Below are positions 23,558 to 35,550 of a stretch of 64,000 bases of DNA, piece after piece; the stretch's first letter is position 1, and each line of letters begins with the position of its first letter. This DNA is from Calvatia gigantea (taxonomy: Eukaryota > Basidiomycota > Agaricomycetes > Agaricales > Lycoperdaceae). The stretch is from contig JACAAK010000006.1 of the NCBI GenBank assembly GCA_025093985.1, forward strand, positions 124,001 through 188,000, read 5' to 3'. The position numbers and the translations under genes are program-made. Under the pieces are notes generated by a model. The model searched no databases. It was not told where the DNA came from and worked only from the letters and a program-made list of their open reading frames with translations.

Positions 23558-24420
23558 CTACTCCCATAGACCAAAATCGTCTACCAAGTCGTCTTCAGGT
23601 TGCTCCTCCACGGCCTCTATCAAGTCGTCTTCCCGCTCCTTCACTAAATGATACCCCAGCAGCAAGCCGAGTCGCTTCAGGTCAGCATTCGCAATAGATT
23701 CCGAAACACGTCGAACTTGATGCTGTTAACAAAATCGAATATAGTCCTGGCGAAGTTGAGTGTTAACGAACGGAGGCGGGGAACATTTTTGTGGACCAAT
23801 CCAAGGTGCACTTGTGTTTGCATGACCATCAAACCAGATATCGTGAGGTGTTCCCATCTTGTAGAGCAATTAAGGAAGGGTTTGAGAGCGCCATACGGCC
23901 TGTAAGGGATCTCCCCCACAGGAATTTCGAAGGAGAGATGCAGCTTTAAAGGTAGGCTGCCTGAGCGGAGCAGAAACTCTCCCCAGCCCTCTTCGAAATG
24001 TTCTTGTTCCAGGCATTCTCGTGTAATGTGTACGACAGGGAGATGGTTCCAAAGTTGGGGGATGGATAGTGCAAGCCTTCGCCATTGCTGGCACACCTGA
24101 CCCAGCACCAAAGCACTACTTTCCGGAGCAGCAGCTCTAAAGGTACAACACTGAGCTGCGTACCAATCGAAGATTTCCATCCAAATTTCGTCCGCTATGA
24201 ATTGAACATTGGATCGCAAGCTAAGGCGGCTCAGGCTGCGGATGTCTTGAGAGATCCTGTCCATCCAGTTTTCTGCACTGTCGATTGTAGCACCTCGTTC
24301 GAGCTCCTGGGCATGTACCACAGGCTCGGTCGTGGTGACAAGTTGGGACGGCAAAGGCGTCATTTCGTCCGTTGGTACCACGTCAGAATGATGGTGGAGG
24401 TTGCGTATAGGGTTCTGCAG
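23558..24420 (-). pseudogene. F-box protein copy vi, internally deleted
   Basis: The 5' part (about 23700-24381) is almost identical to copies v and vii, with 'FIADEIWMEIFDWYAAQ' and the LW motif. At 'KFDVF' the sequence jumps to the last-exon tail (codons for ESIANADLKRLG in another frame) and ends at TAG 23558-23560. This removes the leucine-rich middle. One base is also missing after CGTCAG at about 24387, breaking the N-terminus relative to copy v. It lies between the two 981-bp repeats. Confidence 0.8.
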
Positions 24421-24556
24421 TCAGGGATTTTGAATAACAGCTCTAGCACTATGTTAAACGTTGCGAAAGAATGACATACGGTGAGTTGGTGTCTGCGGGC
24501 GGATTCAGACTATGTAGGTGCTATCTTGCTTACGTGATTTAGTTCGTTGTGGTCCG

Positions 24557-25537
24557 AAATGATCAGACAACGGAACAATGGATAATTCTGTTCCGAAGGC
24601 TCGGAACGATACGATAAGGGTCCGGAAATGTGTCGAGAGCAATTACTGAGCATTCAGAAGGCGGCATTTACAATTGCGTGGCGATTCGGTGTCGAGACGA
24701 GAGAGAGAAGAGAGAAAGCAAGAAATTGATTAGAGAAATAACGAGAGACAGAGACTTCGAGGCGAAACTTGGCTAATTCGTAGCTACCTGACTACAACAA
24801 AGTATACAGGTTTTTATAGAGGAGAATGGTGGGCTGTGCGCCCGAATTACAAAGAGTAGAATGTAAATTTTAGAGAGAGAACAAAGAAAAACATACTAGC
24901 GGGGATGAAGACGGGCCGGAAGCTCATTCTATGAGGTTCTAAATTATGAGGAATGTAGAAAGAGTATAATAAGTGAATAGAAAAGCGGTCCGTAAGTTTT
25001 TAGAGTCGGAAATGAGAAGTACAGGCGGGCGAGGTGGAGTTTGGAGGTTGGAGCTTCCGTGGTCAGGACTTCCGAATTAGGAAATCGTGTATGATCCGGA
25101 CTTCTGGATGGCTCGGAAATGGGATTTTCGGGGTCGGTGTCTTGGTCATCGTTCTCGGAAGTGAAAGGCGTCGTCGGTGAAGTGGAGTAGTGGGAGGAGT
25201 ACGCGTACATGACACTTTTCAGTGTCAGGTGCCGTCCGATCTCCACACTTTGTTAGACCCCCATTGGGTTGGCTCATGCCCTCGTAATACCCCGCATATA
25301 AATTCCCGCAATCTACTGCATAAGCAGGAGAAATAGGGAGATCTTCTTCCGGTCTGGGGATACCCGGCTTGATATTCTGCTGCCTGCCTAGGTCATTGTT
25401 TTAAACCGCCCCCATTCAAGAAACTAATATACGGTATGCATATGCGTCCCAGGTTAATTTAATATGCCCCGAGCTATCGCTCCCTGTTATCTTTTCACCA
25501 TCGCCCTCGCAACCGAACTTTGTCCAGCACCGTCATT
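24557..25537. repeat. 981-bp direct repeat, copy B
   Basis: Second copy of the 22465-23445 repeat, including the same 100-residue minus-strand open frame at 24944-25246. It joins directly to the C-terminal coding tail of F-box copy vii and cuts that tail off at about 25538. Its other end abuts the 5' flank of copy vi. Confidence 0.8.
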
Positions 25538-27642
25538 CGCTCCTCCACTAAATGATACCCCAGCAGCAAGCCGAGTCGCTTCAGGTCAGCATTCGCAATA
25601 GATTCCCACAGCCCAGGCGCTCCAATAGCGTCTAATCATGCCGGAAGAATAAGTTCGCCAACAATAAACACAGAGCGCAGCTCGAAGCACATACCACAAC
25701 GATCAGGATGAACGTAGAGAATATCTTCCTTGCAACCAGGAACCCAATGGTTACGAACCATGTGGATTTGAACAATAGAAAGCATATTCAGTTCTTCAAG
25801 GTAATTCAGAACCCTCTGCCGCAGGCTGACATCTTCGACTAAATAAGCCAGCGTGAATAATGAGAGTAGCTCTGGTGCCTGTTGAAGGTATTGGGATATC
25901 GGTTGGACAATTATTCAGGAATTTACACCTACCAGGTTGGATCCCCTTTCGACATGGTGCTTTTTGGCATATAACAGGAGGGTGTTGATGTGTTTAGAAA
26001 GCTGTATAGTGCTGGCATATGGAGTTAGATATTCCTGGTGAAAACTTACAATTAGTTGAGGTCGGCAAAGGTAAAGAACGAAGTGAGCTTGCTTGTTGTG
26101 CTTCAATTTTTTTTTCAATGGATCCTCCCATCCGCCTACCTGATAAATAGTACGGTACTTCCAGGTGTTCTCAGGTAACACGATGCGCAGGTGCTCAAGC
26201 GATGCGAGTAGCTGGCCTGGAGAAGCGTCATCCACAATGACCTTCTCGCGAGATGCAGTGATCTGCGAGACGGTAGTCATATCACCAGGTACATCATGGC
26301 AGTCCAAGGTTAAAGAGTGAAGACGCGGTAGTAATGTCGCATGATTCCGCTCAAATATGAGCGCAACGAGGATGCCTTGAATAAACTCATCATCGAAGTA
26401 GGTTCCAAGCTCCAAACTCTCCAGATCACTCAGATGCGAGAACAATGCCGTAAGTTCAGAAGGATTTATTTTTTCCACGTAGGTGTCGAGCACAAGCTTC
26501 TTCAGCGGGCAGCCAGACCAGATGATGAGGTCCTCAAGGATCAAAAACTGGGGTGGGTCTGTGTCCGCTGAGCATGGATGAACCCTCAAAGAGAATGTCT
26601 CGAGGGCGGGAAGCGTAACCTCATCCAGCTGGTGCCAGAATTGTCTCACCTCTTCTACTTCGACAATCAGGTGACAGAGGTTGAAGTGGGACATTGGCTC
26701 TGTAAGTCGGTGTGTGAAATTTTTGCACATGTATCGCAGCACCTCCAGATCTGTAGATCTGAACATAGTAGGGAAAGTACAGATGTCGATGCCAGTTTCT
26801 TTGTAACTCGTCAACTGGTTCCAGGGGAAGGATAGGTGACTTTTGCTCTCGGCGGTGGAGGGGCTATGGAGATTTATCTCGGTAAGGTTTGGGGCGAACT
26901 GAAACATGTCGAACTTGATGCTGTTAACAAAATCGAATATAGTCCTGGCGAAGTTGAGTGTTAACGAACAGAGGCGGGGAACATTTTTGTGGACCAATCC
27001 AAGGTGCACTTGTGTTTGCATGACCATCAAACCAGATATCGTGAGGTGTTCCCATCTTGCAGAGCAATTAAGGAAGGGTTTGAGAGCGCCATACGGCCTG
27101 TAAGGGATCTCCCCCACAGGAATTTCGAAGGAGAGATGCAGCTTTAAAGGTAGGCTGCCTGAGCGGAGCAGAAACTCCCTCCAGCCCTCTTCGAAATGTT
27201 CTTGTTCCAGGCATTCTCATGTAATGTGTACGACAGGGAGATGGTTCCAAAGTTGGGGGATGGATAGTGCAAGCCTTCGCCATTGCTGGCACACCTGACC
27301 CAGCACCAAAGCACTAGTTTCTGGGGCGGCAGCTCGAAAAGTACAACACTGAGCTGCGTACCAATCGAAGATTTCCATCCAAATTTCGTCCGCTATGAAT
27401 TGAACATTGGATAACATAGTAAGGCGACTGCGGGTGCCCTGAGAAATCCTGTCCATATTGCATTTTGCGCTGCCGACAGTAGGACCTCGTTCGAGTTCTT
27501 GGGAATGTGCCAAGGACTCGTTTGCAGTGGCGGGTTGAGGCATCAAAGGCACTATCTGGCCCGTTGGCACCACGCCAGGAATGGTGTTAGAAATTGCATC
27601 CAAAGCGCCACGGTCAGAAATTTTGACTATTAGCTCCACCAT
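25538..27642 (-). pseudogene. F-box protein copy vii, one nonsense codon and truncated tail
   Basis: Main exon 26054-27642 encodes the leader, F-box 'FIADEIWMEIFDWYAAQCCT', LW motif and leucine-rich segments. Splicing is clear: CTAATT|GTAAGT to an exon with LSKHINTLLLYAKKHH, then 'APELLSLFTLAYLVEDVSLR', then 'CKEDILYVHPDRC', then a last exon with LKRLGLLLGYHLVEER. A single TGA at 27217-27219 replaces the CGA (Arg) seen in copies v and vi right after VVHIT. This is a C-to-T change on the coding strand at CpG. The last exon is cut at 25538 by the 981-bp repeat. Otherwise the frame is open for 400 residues, so inactivation is recent. Confidence 0.8.
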
Positions 27643-27769
27643 GTTGGACGCTGCGAAAGAATGATATGCGTGGTGCCAGTGGACGAGGCCCGTCTGTTAT
27701 CGTGCTTACATGAGCTTATTCACCATCCACTCGGAGTGCAGAACGGACTCTGAGACACACTGGCAACAT

Positions 27770-27890
27770 AAGCCAACATGACACTGGTCATACCAACATT
27801 GACCTCAAAAAGTGTTGGCCTGACTAAATCGTATCGAAGAAAATACACTTTTTTAATTACCACATGATCAAACCTCAGGCGGTGTATTAG
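27770..27890. repeat. MITE-like hairpin (copy d)
   Basis: The arms CTCAAAAAGTGTTGGCC and AATACACTTTTTTAA, with outer 'GGCGGTGTATTAG', match the hairpin family at 10389 and 20574. It is about 130 bp upstream of F-box copy vii. Confidence 0.5.
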
Positions 27891-28270
27891 CCGGTTATTA
27901 TTTAGTTCGTTGTGTTGGCTCTCGGCTTTGGTACCCCAAGCTCACCTTTCGTCGACAGTTAAAATTCTGTCCGAGTTCGTTTTGTGTGCATCCACACGAA
28001 AAGGCTTTGACTTGTCTCCATCTTTTGGGCAAACACAATAGAAATGATGTAACCCTCAATTAGCGCAACTACCAAGAGAGCTTTGCCTGGAGGAAATGAG
28101 ATGGGGTTGGCTCGGCTTTACCCAGGGGTTCCTTTGCGCATTGGCACTGATACTTCAAAGCTTCAAGGACCACTTCTCAGCAAATCTTGAATTAATACAC
28201 GAAATATCACTCGTGACAATGGAGAAGTAGCTCCTAGTAGGCTGTGGTGACAGAACCGTGCAGACCATCA
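27891..28270. other. Intergenic
   Basis: A block TTAGTTCGTTGTG near 27899 recurs at about 24537, suggesting both are edges of the same duplicated sequence. Nothing else was recognised. Confidence 0.4.
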
Positions 28271-28380
28271 TCACAGTAGGTCGTCAACGTCCAATAAATC
28301 ATCCCCCCATTCTTTCGTGAGTTGATATCCGAGCAATGATCCCAGTCGGCTTAGGTTGGCAGTCTGTATAGATTCCCAGA

Positions 28381-28788
28381 TGTTGAATCTCGATCCGTAC
28401 CACTACGCTGGTTCAGTCTATTTATAGCTGAAACGGATTCTTGAGTACTTCACTCTTGAAAAGAGATAACGAACAATATACTAGACCACACTCTAGGTTG
28501 CTGGTCATGGTCTATTAAATAGAACAATGTACGCAGTATGCTCTGTATATGCTACTGGCAGATAAGACCTCACCTGTATTAGGTAGAACGGCGCACAGAC
28601 CAGAGACATTAGATATATAAGACCTATGTAGTATGCGTATATTCCTTAGACAATCCAGTCTACTCTTTGCCCATCATTCCACTAAGGTATCCACTAGCTA
28701 CGGTCTACAATCAACATCTCAACAAACCCAGTGAGTACGACTCCCCTCCGCCACTAGTGCAAACTATTGTGGTGTACTCGTCTTAACA
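28381..28788 (+). repeat. Copia-1 5' LTR
   Basis: 408 bp, TG..CA. It contains a TATATAAG box at about 28614, probably the LTR promoter, and a GTGAGT at 28731 that is the predicted donor of a leader intron. The primer-binding region (GGTTATGGGCCC) follows directly at 28789. Confidence 0.92.
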
Positions 28789-28983
28789 GGTTATGGGCCC
28801 CAACTGCCGCTCACTCAGACCGCGTTTGCAACACTGGTAGAGTGTAGGAGGCTACGGTCGTACGCAACCTGGGAGACAGTGGCCCTTCGGTCCATTTGAT
28901 TCCTGAGTCTGCCCCATGTTGCGACGCGTGCATTACGCACTGCAGTCCTACATGATGCTAACGCATGTTTACCCTATTCTTAG
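28731..28983 (+). promoter_or_regulatory. Predicted leader intron spanning LTR end and primer-binding region (Copia-1)
   Basis: GTGAGT donor inside the LTR, branch-point-like TGCTAAC at about 28957 and acceptor TTCTTAG at 28983, two bases before the ATG of the gag frame. The same arrangement is in Copia-2 at 40843-41097. Confidence 0.55.
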
Positions 28984-29839
28984 ATATGTCTAAACCGGCA
29001 GCTGCCTCGCCGGGCTTTGTTCAAACCCCTAGCGGACAGCTTCCTGTCCTTACTAGGACGGGTAACTACACCATCTGGTCACTTCGCCTTCGGTCTGCAC
29101 TTATGTGCATTTCCTTAAATGACTGCTCCTGGACCGGATGGGATTTCTCTGGAGCTATGGACGAACCCATCCAGTATGAGCAGGCTTATGGGCCTGAGCA
29201 CCCTGCAGTCCTGGCTACTAGCACTTCGCCGGTACGTCCTGCACGACCAGGAACTCCAATTCCTGCAACTGCTGAGGAGCGCCGCAGTGTTGGTATGGCC
29301 AACAACCTCCGGATGCACGCCCTTGGGTTGATTGAGGCAACTCTCCCCAATAGCATGCTCAAGCATTCCGCCCGGGACGCTCGCTCTCTCTGGTCTCAGT
29401 TGCAGGGCCAATACGGCCTTCCTGGACCAGCTCAGGTTTATAACGAGTTCATTCGCGCAATAACGTTTGAGCTCCCCCTCGGCGGTGATCCCTCGCTCAA
29501 GATGAGCGAGCTCCAGCAAATCTTTGGGCAGCTTGACGCCATGGATAGTGGCATCGCCCCGGAGATTGAAACCATGATCCTCCTCCATTCCCTCCACCCG
29601 TCTTTGAGCCACGTAGCTTAGACGCTCCTCACTTCAAACACGTCGCTTCACGAGCTGACGTGGGATAAGGCCCGAAGCAGCATCATTGCCGCTTACGCCT
29701 CCAACCAGACAGCCCATGTGCAACAAGCGTGCTTCACTCCACGACAAGGAGGTGGGCAGCAGCAGCAGCAGCAGCAGCGCCAGCAGCAAGGCAGGCAGCG
29801 ACCACAAGGTCAGCAGCAGCCTTCAGGGTCTAAAAAGCC

Positions 29840-29874
<35 letters not shown>

Positions 29875-32800
29875 CATCTGGAGGAGAAGGCGACGGCGAG
29901 AAGAAACGCCGATGGCGCCCCCGAGGAAAAGGAAAAGGAAAAGGAAAGGAGGGAGGTGTGCAGGGCAATGCCGCCACCTCTTCCGGATACATCCAGGATG
30001 TGGACTTCGTGTCGCAGGCACAAACAATGCCGCCACCATCCACTCGTTCCCTTGTAGAAGCAACGCGTCGAGCCAAGACACCTCCCGTTGCCTCTAACTC
30101 CGCTGCCACCGGCAGCAATGTCACTCCGCTCGTGTCGCGCATCACTGCGCCCGAGCCCAAAGCTCATCGCAAACCTTCGGTGAAAGCCAAGGTTACCGCA
30201 CTAAAGAAGTGGGACGAACGTCTCAAATCAACTTCTTCGTCGGGCGAAAATTCGGAAGAGATGTGGAAGCGTTTTGACGAAATGGATGTTGAGTATACTC
30301 CATCTACCGTCACGAGGGAGGAAGATGCCATCGCGTGGCCGGCCCCAGTGTATAACAAGCCGGCAATTATCAAGAAACCCAAGCCACTCAAAAAGAAGCA
30401 GGCACCAAAGGAAATCGAGTCTGTCCTAGAGTCGGTCTTAGATGACAACGACTCGGATACTGACTACGGTTCTGACGGAAGGTGTGGGTCAGTACCTTCA
30501 ACTGACTACTATTCTTGTTCTGATGCAGAAGAGGATGTACAGCCCCATCAACGGATGGGACGGAACGATACAGACACAGGGTCTGTCCGCCTCGGAGCGG
30601 GATGCCCTAGAGATTCCGAGGTTGAGTTGGGACGACCAGGTGGCCGCCGAAGAGAGCGGGGCACCTATGCAGATGTAGCACGTCGTCCGCCTCCTGTAGG
30701 GACTCGTCGTAGACATCGCTGTACAGACTTTATTAACTGCAATGTATGCTGGAAGCGCGCCCAAGGCGTTTCCCCTTCTGCTTATTCCGCTAGTGAAACT
30801 AAGCTGGAAAGTAAGATGAACGCTACATATACCGTGAATAATCACGAGTATTCAGACAAGTTAAGGTCAGATCTCCACGAAGAGCATGAGGATCTTAATC
30901 AGATCATCACATATCACATTTGTGATTTGTCTCAGTGCCAAAAGTGTCGAGAAGAAGGGAATAAACATTCTGTGAATAACACAGACTGGCTCCTTGATTC
31001 TGGAGCATCGTACCATGTCACCGGTTATCTCTCTGATTTCACAGAGGTTAAGATGGGCCATTTCGGGCTTATACAAGCCGCTGGCAACCAGATTTATGAA
31101 ATGACAGGACAAGGGTCTGTGATTTTCCAGCATGACGTGACAGACAAGGGAAAGTCCAGGAGCGCTACTTCGTGTATTGCGCTGGTCTTTTATATCAAAG
31201 AAATCACAGAACGGTTAATGTCCTCAGGCCAGATTCTTCGGAACGGCTATGTTTTAGAGGCAACCGTTAAAGGGACCACTATCCGTGATAAATCAGGAAG
31301 AGCTGTATTATCCGCCTGGCCTCATCGTTTGTTCAAAAACAACGTACATACGGTGCACACGTATGTCTTGCAGAATAGCAAGGAGAACCCAGTAGCGTTG
31401 ACATTACACCAACTTGATTATATCGACTGGCATCGTCAAATGGGACACCCTTCGGATCGCGCGCTCTCCCAGCTTCCAAAGCACGTTGAGGGCATCGCGT
31501 CGATTCCCGCGCCATCTAATAGGAAAGGCATTTGCAACGGCTGTGCCAAGGGGAAAATGCATAATAACCCCTTCCCAATTAACTCCAAGCGAGCCACCGC
31601 AGTCTTTGAGCTATGTCACTCAGACTTGCTGGAACTGCCCGTCATTAGCTACCATAAATATAAATGGGCAATGACGTTCCTTGATGACTTTTCTTCTCAC
31701 GCACATGTAGTCCTCCTTCGAAAGAAGTCTGAGGCTTCTGAGAAGCTTATTCAGCTAATCAGTGCGTTAGAGAACCTCTCTGGTATGCGGGTCAAACAAC
31801 TCCGCACCGATAATGGAGGAGAATATGTCAATGAAAGGTTATTGGCAGGACTCGCGGCGCGTGGAATTACCCACGAGACCACTGCTCCATATGCGCATCA
31901 GCAAAATGGAAGAGCAGAGAGACTGAACCGTACCCTACATGAGAAAGCCCAAGCTATAAGGCTACAGGCATGTCTACCTGACTCGTGGTGGGAATTTGCA
32001 TTGAACACAGCTGTGCATTTATATAATCGCACACCAGTCCAGCGTCTGCAGTGGAAGACACCTTTTGAGTGTTATTCGAGGGAAAAACCAAATTTGTCCC
32101 ATATCCGTGTGTTTGGATGCAGCGCGTACATATATCTACCCGATGAGATCCGCCCAAACAAATTGTCCGCAAAATCCGAGATTATGATCTTTCTTGGATA
32201 CAAAGGCAGTAAAAACTACGTCTTTATGCGGCACACGGCAGGCAATGTGATTTTTATATCACCAAATGCCTTGTTCGACGAGGGATATTTCCCTAAATGC
32301 CCCGATTTAGTGCCGGATAGCAGTAACCGGCCTAATCACGGAGGAGAGAGAAACCTGCCTAGACCAGGATCAAAGGATGAACCACCTATTCCGCCATCCT
32401 CGGATGACACTGGAATTGTTCCACCTCCACCTGATCATCCAGTGTTGTTACCCCCAGTTTCACCTCCTTTTAAACCGAAATATTCTCCGCCTTCACCTTC
32501 TTTACCTCGGAGGGATTCTTCTCCACCGAACAGCATTGACTCACGACGACCATCACCTGGCAATACGCCACCTTGGGTTCCCCCACCTGAGTCGCCACCT
32601 TTACGTGGAACGACCGTTGAGGAGGAGCCTGATGTACGTGATAATTGGCATGTGGACAGAGATGTATGGGACACTGAGAACGAGGAGTTCCCAATCCCTG
32701 TTCCCAAACGTCGTGCTGTTGGTTCTGACCAGGTAGAGCTGCGTCGTTCTGAACGACAAGGCAGGCCTCCTATCAGACCAGGTAACACATATGGAGAAAA

Positions 32801-34026
32801 TAGGCGTCCAATTTCGATTGAAAGAGAAATAGATCGGACTCACCGACAAGAGCAGCAAAGGCAAAGGCAGCGCGTACGCGCCAATGCCCCTCTGGACGAA
32901 ATCATTTGCGAGCATAGAGCAAGGACTAATCATCCTGAATATGTGAGGCAAAGAGTCCGTGCTGAGCGGTACCCGCCACAACCCTTTGATATGCCTCCAT
33001 TTCAGCTCCCTCCACGTCCGGAATTGCCGCCTATGCCTGAAAACAATGATCTGACATCTCACGATGTAAATGATATGGACATTGAAAGGCTTGTCGCTGA
33101 GGGAGGAGTAAAATTGATCGATTTCTTGATACAGACGGTACACAATACCGCACACGGAGAGCCTGAAACTTTCCGTGACATGCTTAAGCTTCCTGAGCCT
33201 ATTAAGGCAAAATGGATGGCTGCGTGTATCGAGGAACTCGAAGCGTTGAAAAAACGAGGGGTATACGAACTTGTAGATCTTCCGAAAGGAAGGAGGACGG
33301 TTAAAAACCGTTGGGTATTTCTCGAGAAGTCTGATGGCTGCCTGCGAGCTCGCTTAGTTGCGAAAGGGTTCTCGCAGATTGAAGGCATCGACTATAATGA
33401 GCTTTTCTCACCAGTTGTCCGCTACGAGTCTGTGCACGTAAGCTTCGCACTCGCTGCAATCCATGATTGGGATATGCATAGCGTTGACGTAAAAACTGCC
33501 TATTTATATGGCAAACTGGACGAGGAAATATACATGGAACAGCCCGAAGGGTTTCAACTTCCTGGGCAGGAAGGGAAAGTATGGAGGCTTAGACGAGCGA
33601 TCTATGGCCTTAAACAAGCCGGTCGTCAGTGGTGGAAAGAATTGCATCAATCCATGATTGAGCTGGGATTTACCCGCTGCAAATCCGACTACGCTGTCTA
33701 CTTTCACAGACATCCGAAAACAAAAGAGCTCGTAGTAGCCATTGTTTACGTTGATGATGTGAATTTCCTGGGAAAGAAAAACTCCCCCCTCCTCAATGAG
33801 TTGAAGGGAAAGTTCACCAAAAAGTGGGAATGCAGAGATCACGGTCCCTGTGAAGAATTCCTTGGGATGAAAATCTCGAGGAATTACTCCAAGCGTCAAA
33901 TCTTCATCCAACAGGTGAAATACCTGGATAAGATCTTGCAGCGCTTCCAGGTTCCGCAGTCTGCCGCAGCTAAAACGCCATTACCAGCTGGCTTCCAGTT
34001 CGTAACGAACAAGGAAACTGCATCAC

Positions 34027-34333
34027 TGTTATGAGTTTCCACCGATCATAACGAGTTCCGTGCTATTCTACATTCCTAACTATCTGCGTACCTGTTTCAG
34101 TTATTCTAGTCCAGCGATCTCCGATGATATGACTCGTACCAACTATCACGCCTTGACCGGACGTTTCATGTAGTTACTCCATCCGTTCAACCGGATAGTT
34201 CTAGATGTATTTAAGCATACATACACCCTGTTGTATTCGGTACACTTAACCACCTTTGTTCTCTTTCCCTTACTCGCCCTCAAGACTTAGCCAGAGCTGC
34301 AACCTGAGGTCTAAACCGACTAAGGTCGTAACA
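34027..34333 (+). repeat. Gypsy 5' LTR
   Basis: 307 bp, TG..CA. Differs from the 3' LTR at two sites by my count (CCGGAT/CCAGAT and GCATAC/GCGTAC). Followed by TTTGGTTAAGCG, the probable primer-binding region; the tRNA is not identified. Confidence 0.92.
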
Positions 34334-34414
34334 TTTGGTTAAGCGTCATCACCTCACCTTGCAAGAAACAGAGTTGAAAAAGACTTGAACCACGACGAAC
34401 CCAGGAGCCATTAT

Positions 34415-35506
34415 ATGAGCTCGAACCCCGACGAATACAGAGAACCGCAGCTTGAAGTTACAGATGACGAACTTGAAACAGACAGCGAAACCGAGTCATC
34501 AGACGAAGAAGCAAAGAACCCCGAAGTACCTGCAATAGAAACGGTTGTAACAAACAACGAACCCGGAGAAACCACACAAGGAGTAAACCCAACAGGAGTA
34601 GAAGCAGTTATATCAGAACTCTTCGATGAACTCGACATAGCAGAAGAACAGTTAGGACAACAGGAGAACCAAGACACCGAAACAGAATCAGAATCAGGAG
34701 ACTCAGTAATGGCGGACAATACTGCACCCACCACAGCCCCTAGCACAAAGGGACTTGTGCCCAACCCAGGGTTCTTCGATGGAACACGAACCAAATTCGA
34801 CGACTGGTGGAGAGCCATGACACTCTTCATGAAATTCAACAAAGTCAGCACGGCAGACGATAAAGCTATAGCGGTCTTGGCCAGACTGAGGGGAGGAACA
34901 GCAGGAGCATATGCAGCAATGAAAGCACCACAAATCCTGGAAGGAGAAGACTCTGTAGACTGGAAGGTCTTTGCAGAAGAATTCAAACGAACCTTCTCAG
35001 ATGATGCCATGAACGCGAAGGCGGAATGGCAAATCGAAAAATTCAAACAGGGAAATAGGAACACAGCCGACTACCTTATTGAATTCGAGGTACTGAAAAA
35101 CAAGGCAAAAACCGACAACCGACATGCCATGTTCCTATTGCGGAAAAACGCCCAACAAGATATCATCCACACTATCACAGGCTACCCTCCCACTGCGCGA
35201 CCCGATACGTACCCAGAATGGAAGGAGGCCATACTAGCAGTTGGACAAGGATATGAAGCATCCGAATACCGAGGAGATAAGAAAACTAACTCAGGAACTA
35301 CTTATGGAGGAATGGGAGAACCCATGGAGATAGGAAGTAGGCGACATGTGTTCAACACAAAAGGGGAACCCAAATGCTACAACTGCAGAATATTCGGACA
35401 CATGTCCAAAGACTGCAAGAAACCCAAAGGGTTAACATGCTACAACTGCGGCAAAATCGGACACATAGCCAAAGCATGTACCGCACCAAAGAAAGTACAG
35501 ATCTGA
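34415..35506 (+). CDS. Gypsy gag with two zinc knuckles
   Basis: ATG at 34415 (the frame is open from 34385). About 363 residues: an acidic N-terminal 100 residues, a retrotransposon gag domain ('TKFDDWWRAMTLFMKF' to 'YPEWKEAILAVGQGYEAS'), then two CCHC motifs, 'CYNCRIFGHMSKDC' and 'CYNCGKIGHIAKAC', for RNA packaging. It is uninterrupted. It ends in TGA at 35504-35506; a small frame starts at 35511 and the pol frame follows, offset from gag. Confidence 0.9.
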   Translation: MSSNPDEYREPQLEVTDDELETDSETESSDEEAKNPEVPAIETVVTNNEPGETTQGVNPTGVEAVISELFDELDIAEEQLGQQENQDTETESESGDSVMADNTAPTTAPSTKGLVPNPGFFDGTRTKFDDWWRAMTLFMKFNKVSTADDKAIAVLARLRGGTAGAYAAMKAPQILEGEDSVDWKVFAEEFKRTFSDDAMNAKAEWQIEKFKQGNRNTADYLIEFEVLKNKAKTDNRHAMFLLRKNAQQDIIHTITGYPPTARPDTYPEWKEAILAVGQGYEASEYRGDKKTNSGTTYGGMGEPMEIGSRRHVFNTKGEPKCYNCRIFGHMSKDCKKPKGLTCYNCGKIGHIAKACTAPKKVQI

Positions 35507-35550
35507 GCAATGGATGAAGCAAAACCAGAAAACAACCAGGATTTTTCTGA

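Noticed and set aside
22465..25537. The 981-bp repeats as LTRs of an element carrying an F-box gene
   Set aside because: Ends are not TG..CA, no primer-binding or purine tract was seen and no target duplication was found; kept only as a direct repeat.
29755..29870. CAG/CAA microsatellite
   Set aside because: Explained by the poly-Gln coding stretch of the copia gag; the other copy has the same at 41875-41980.
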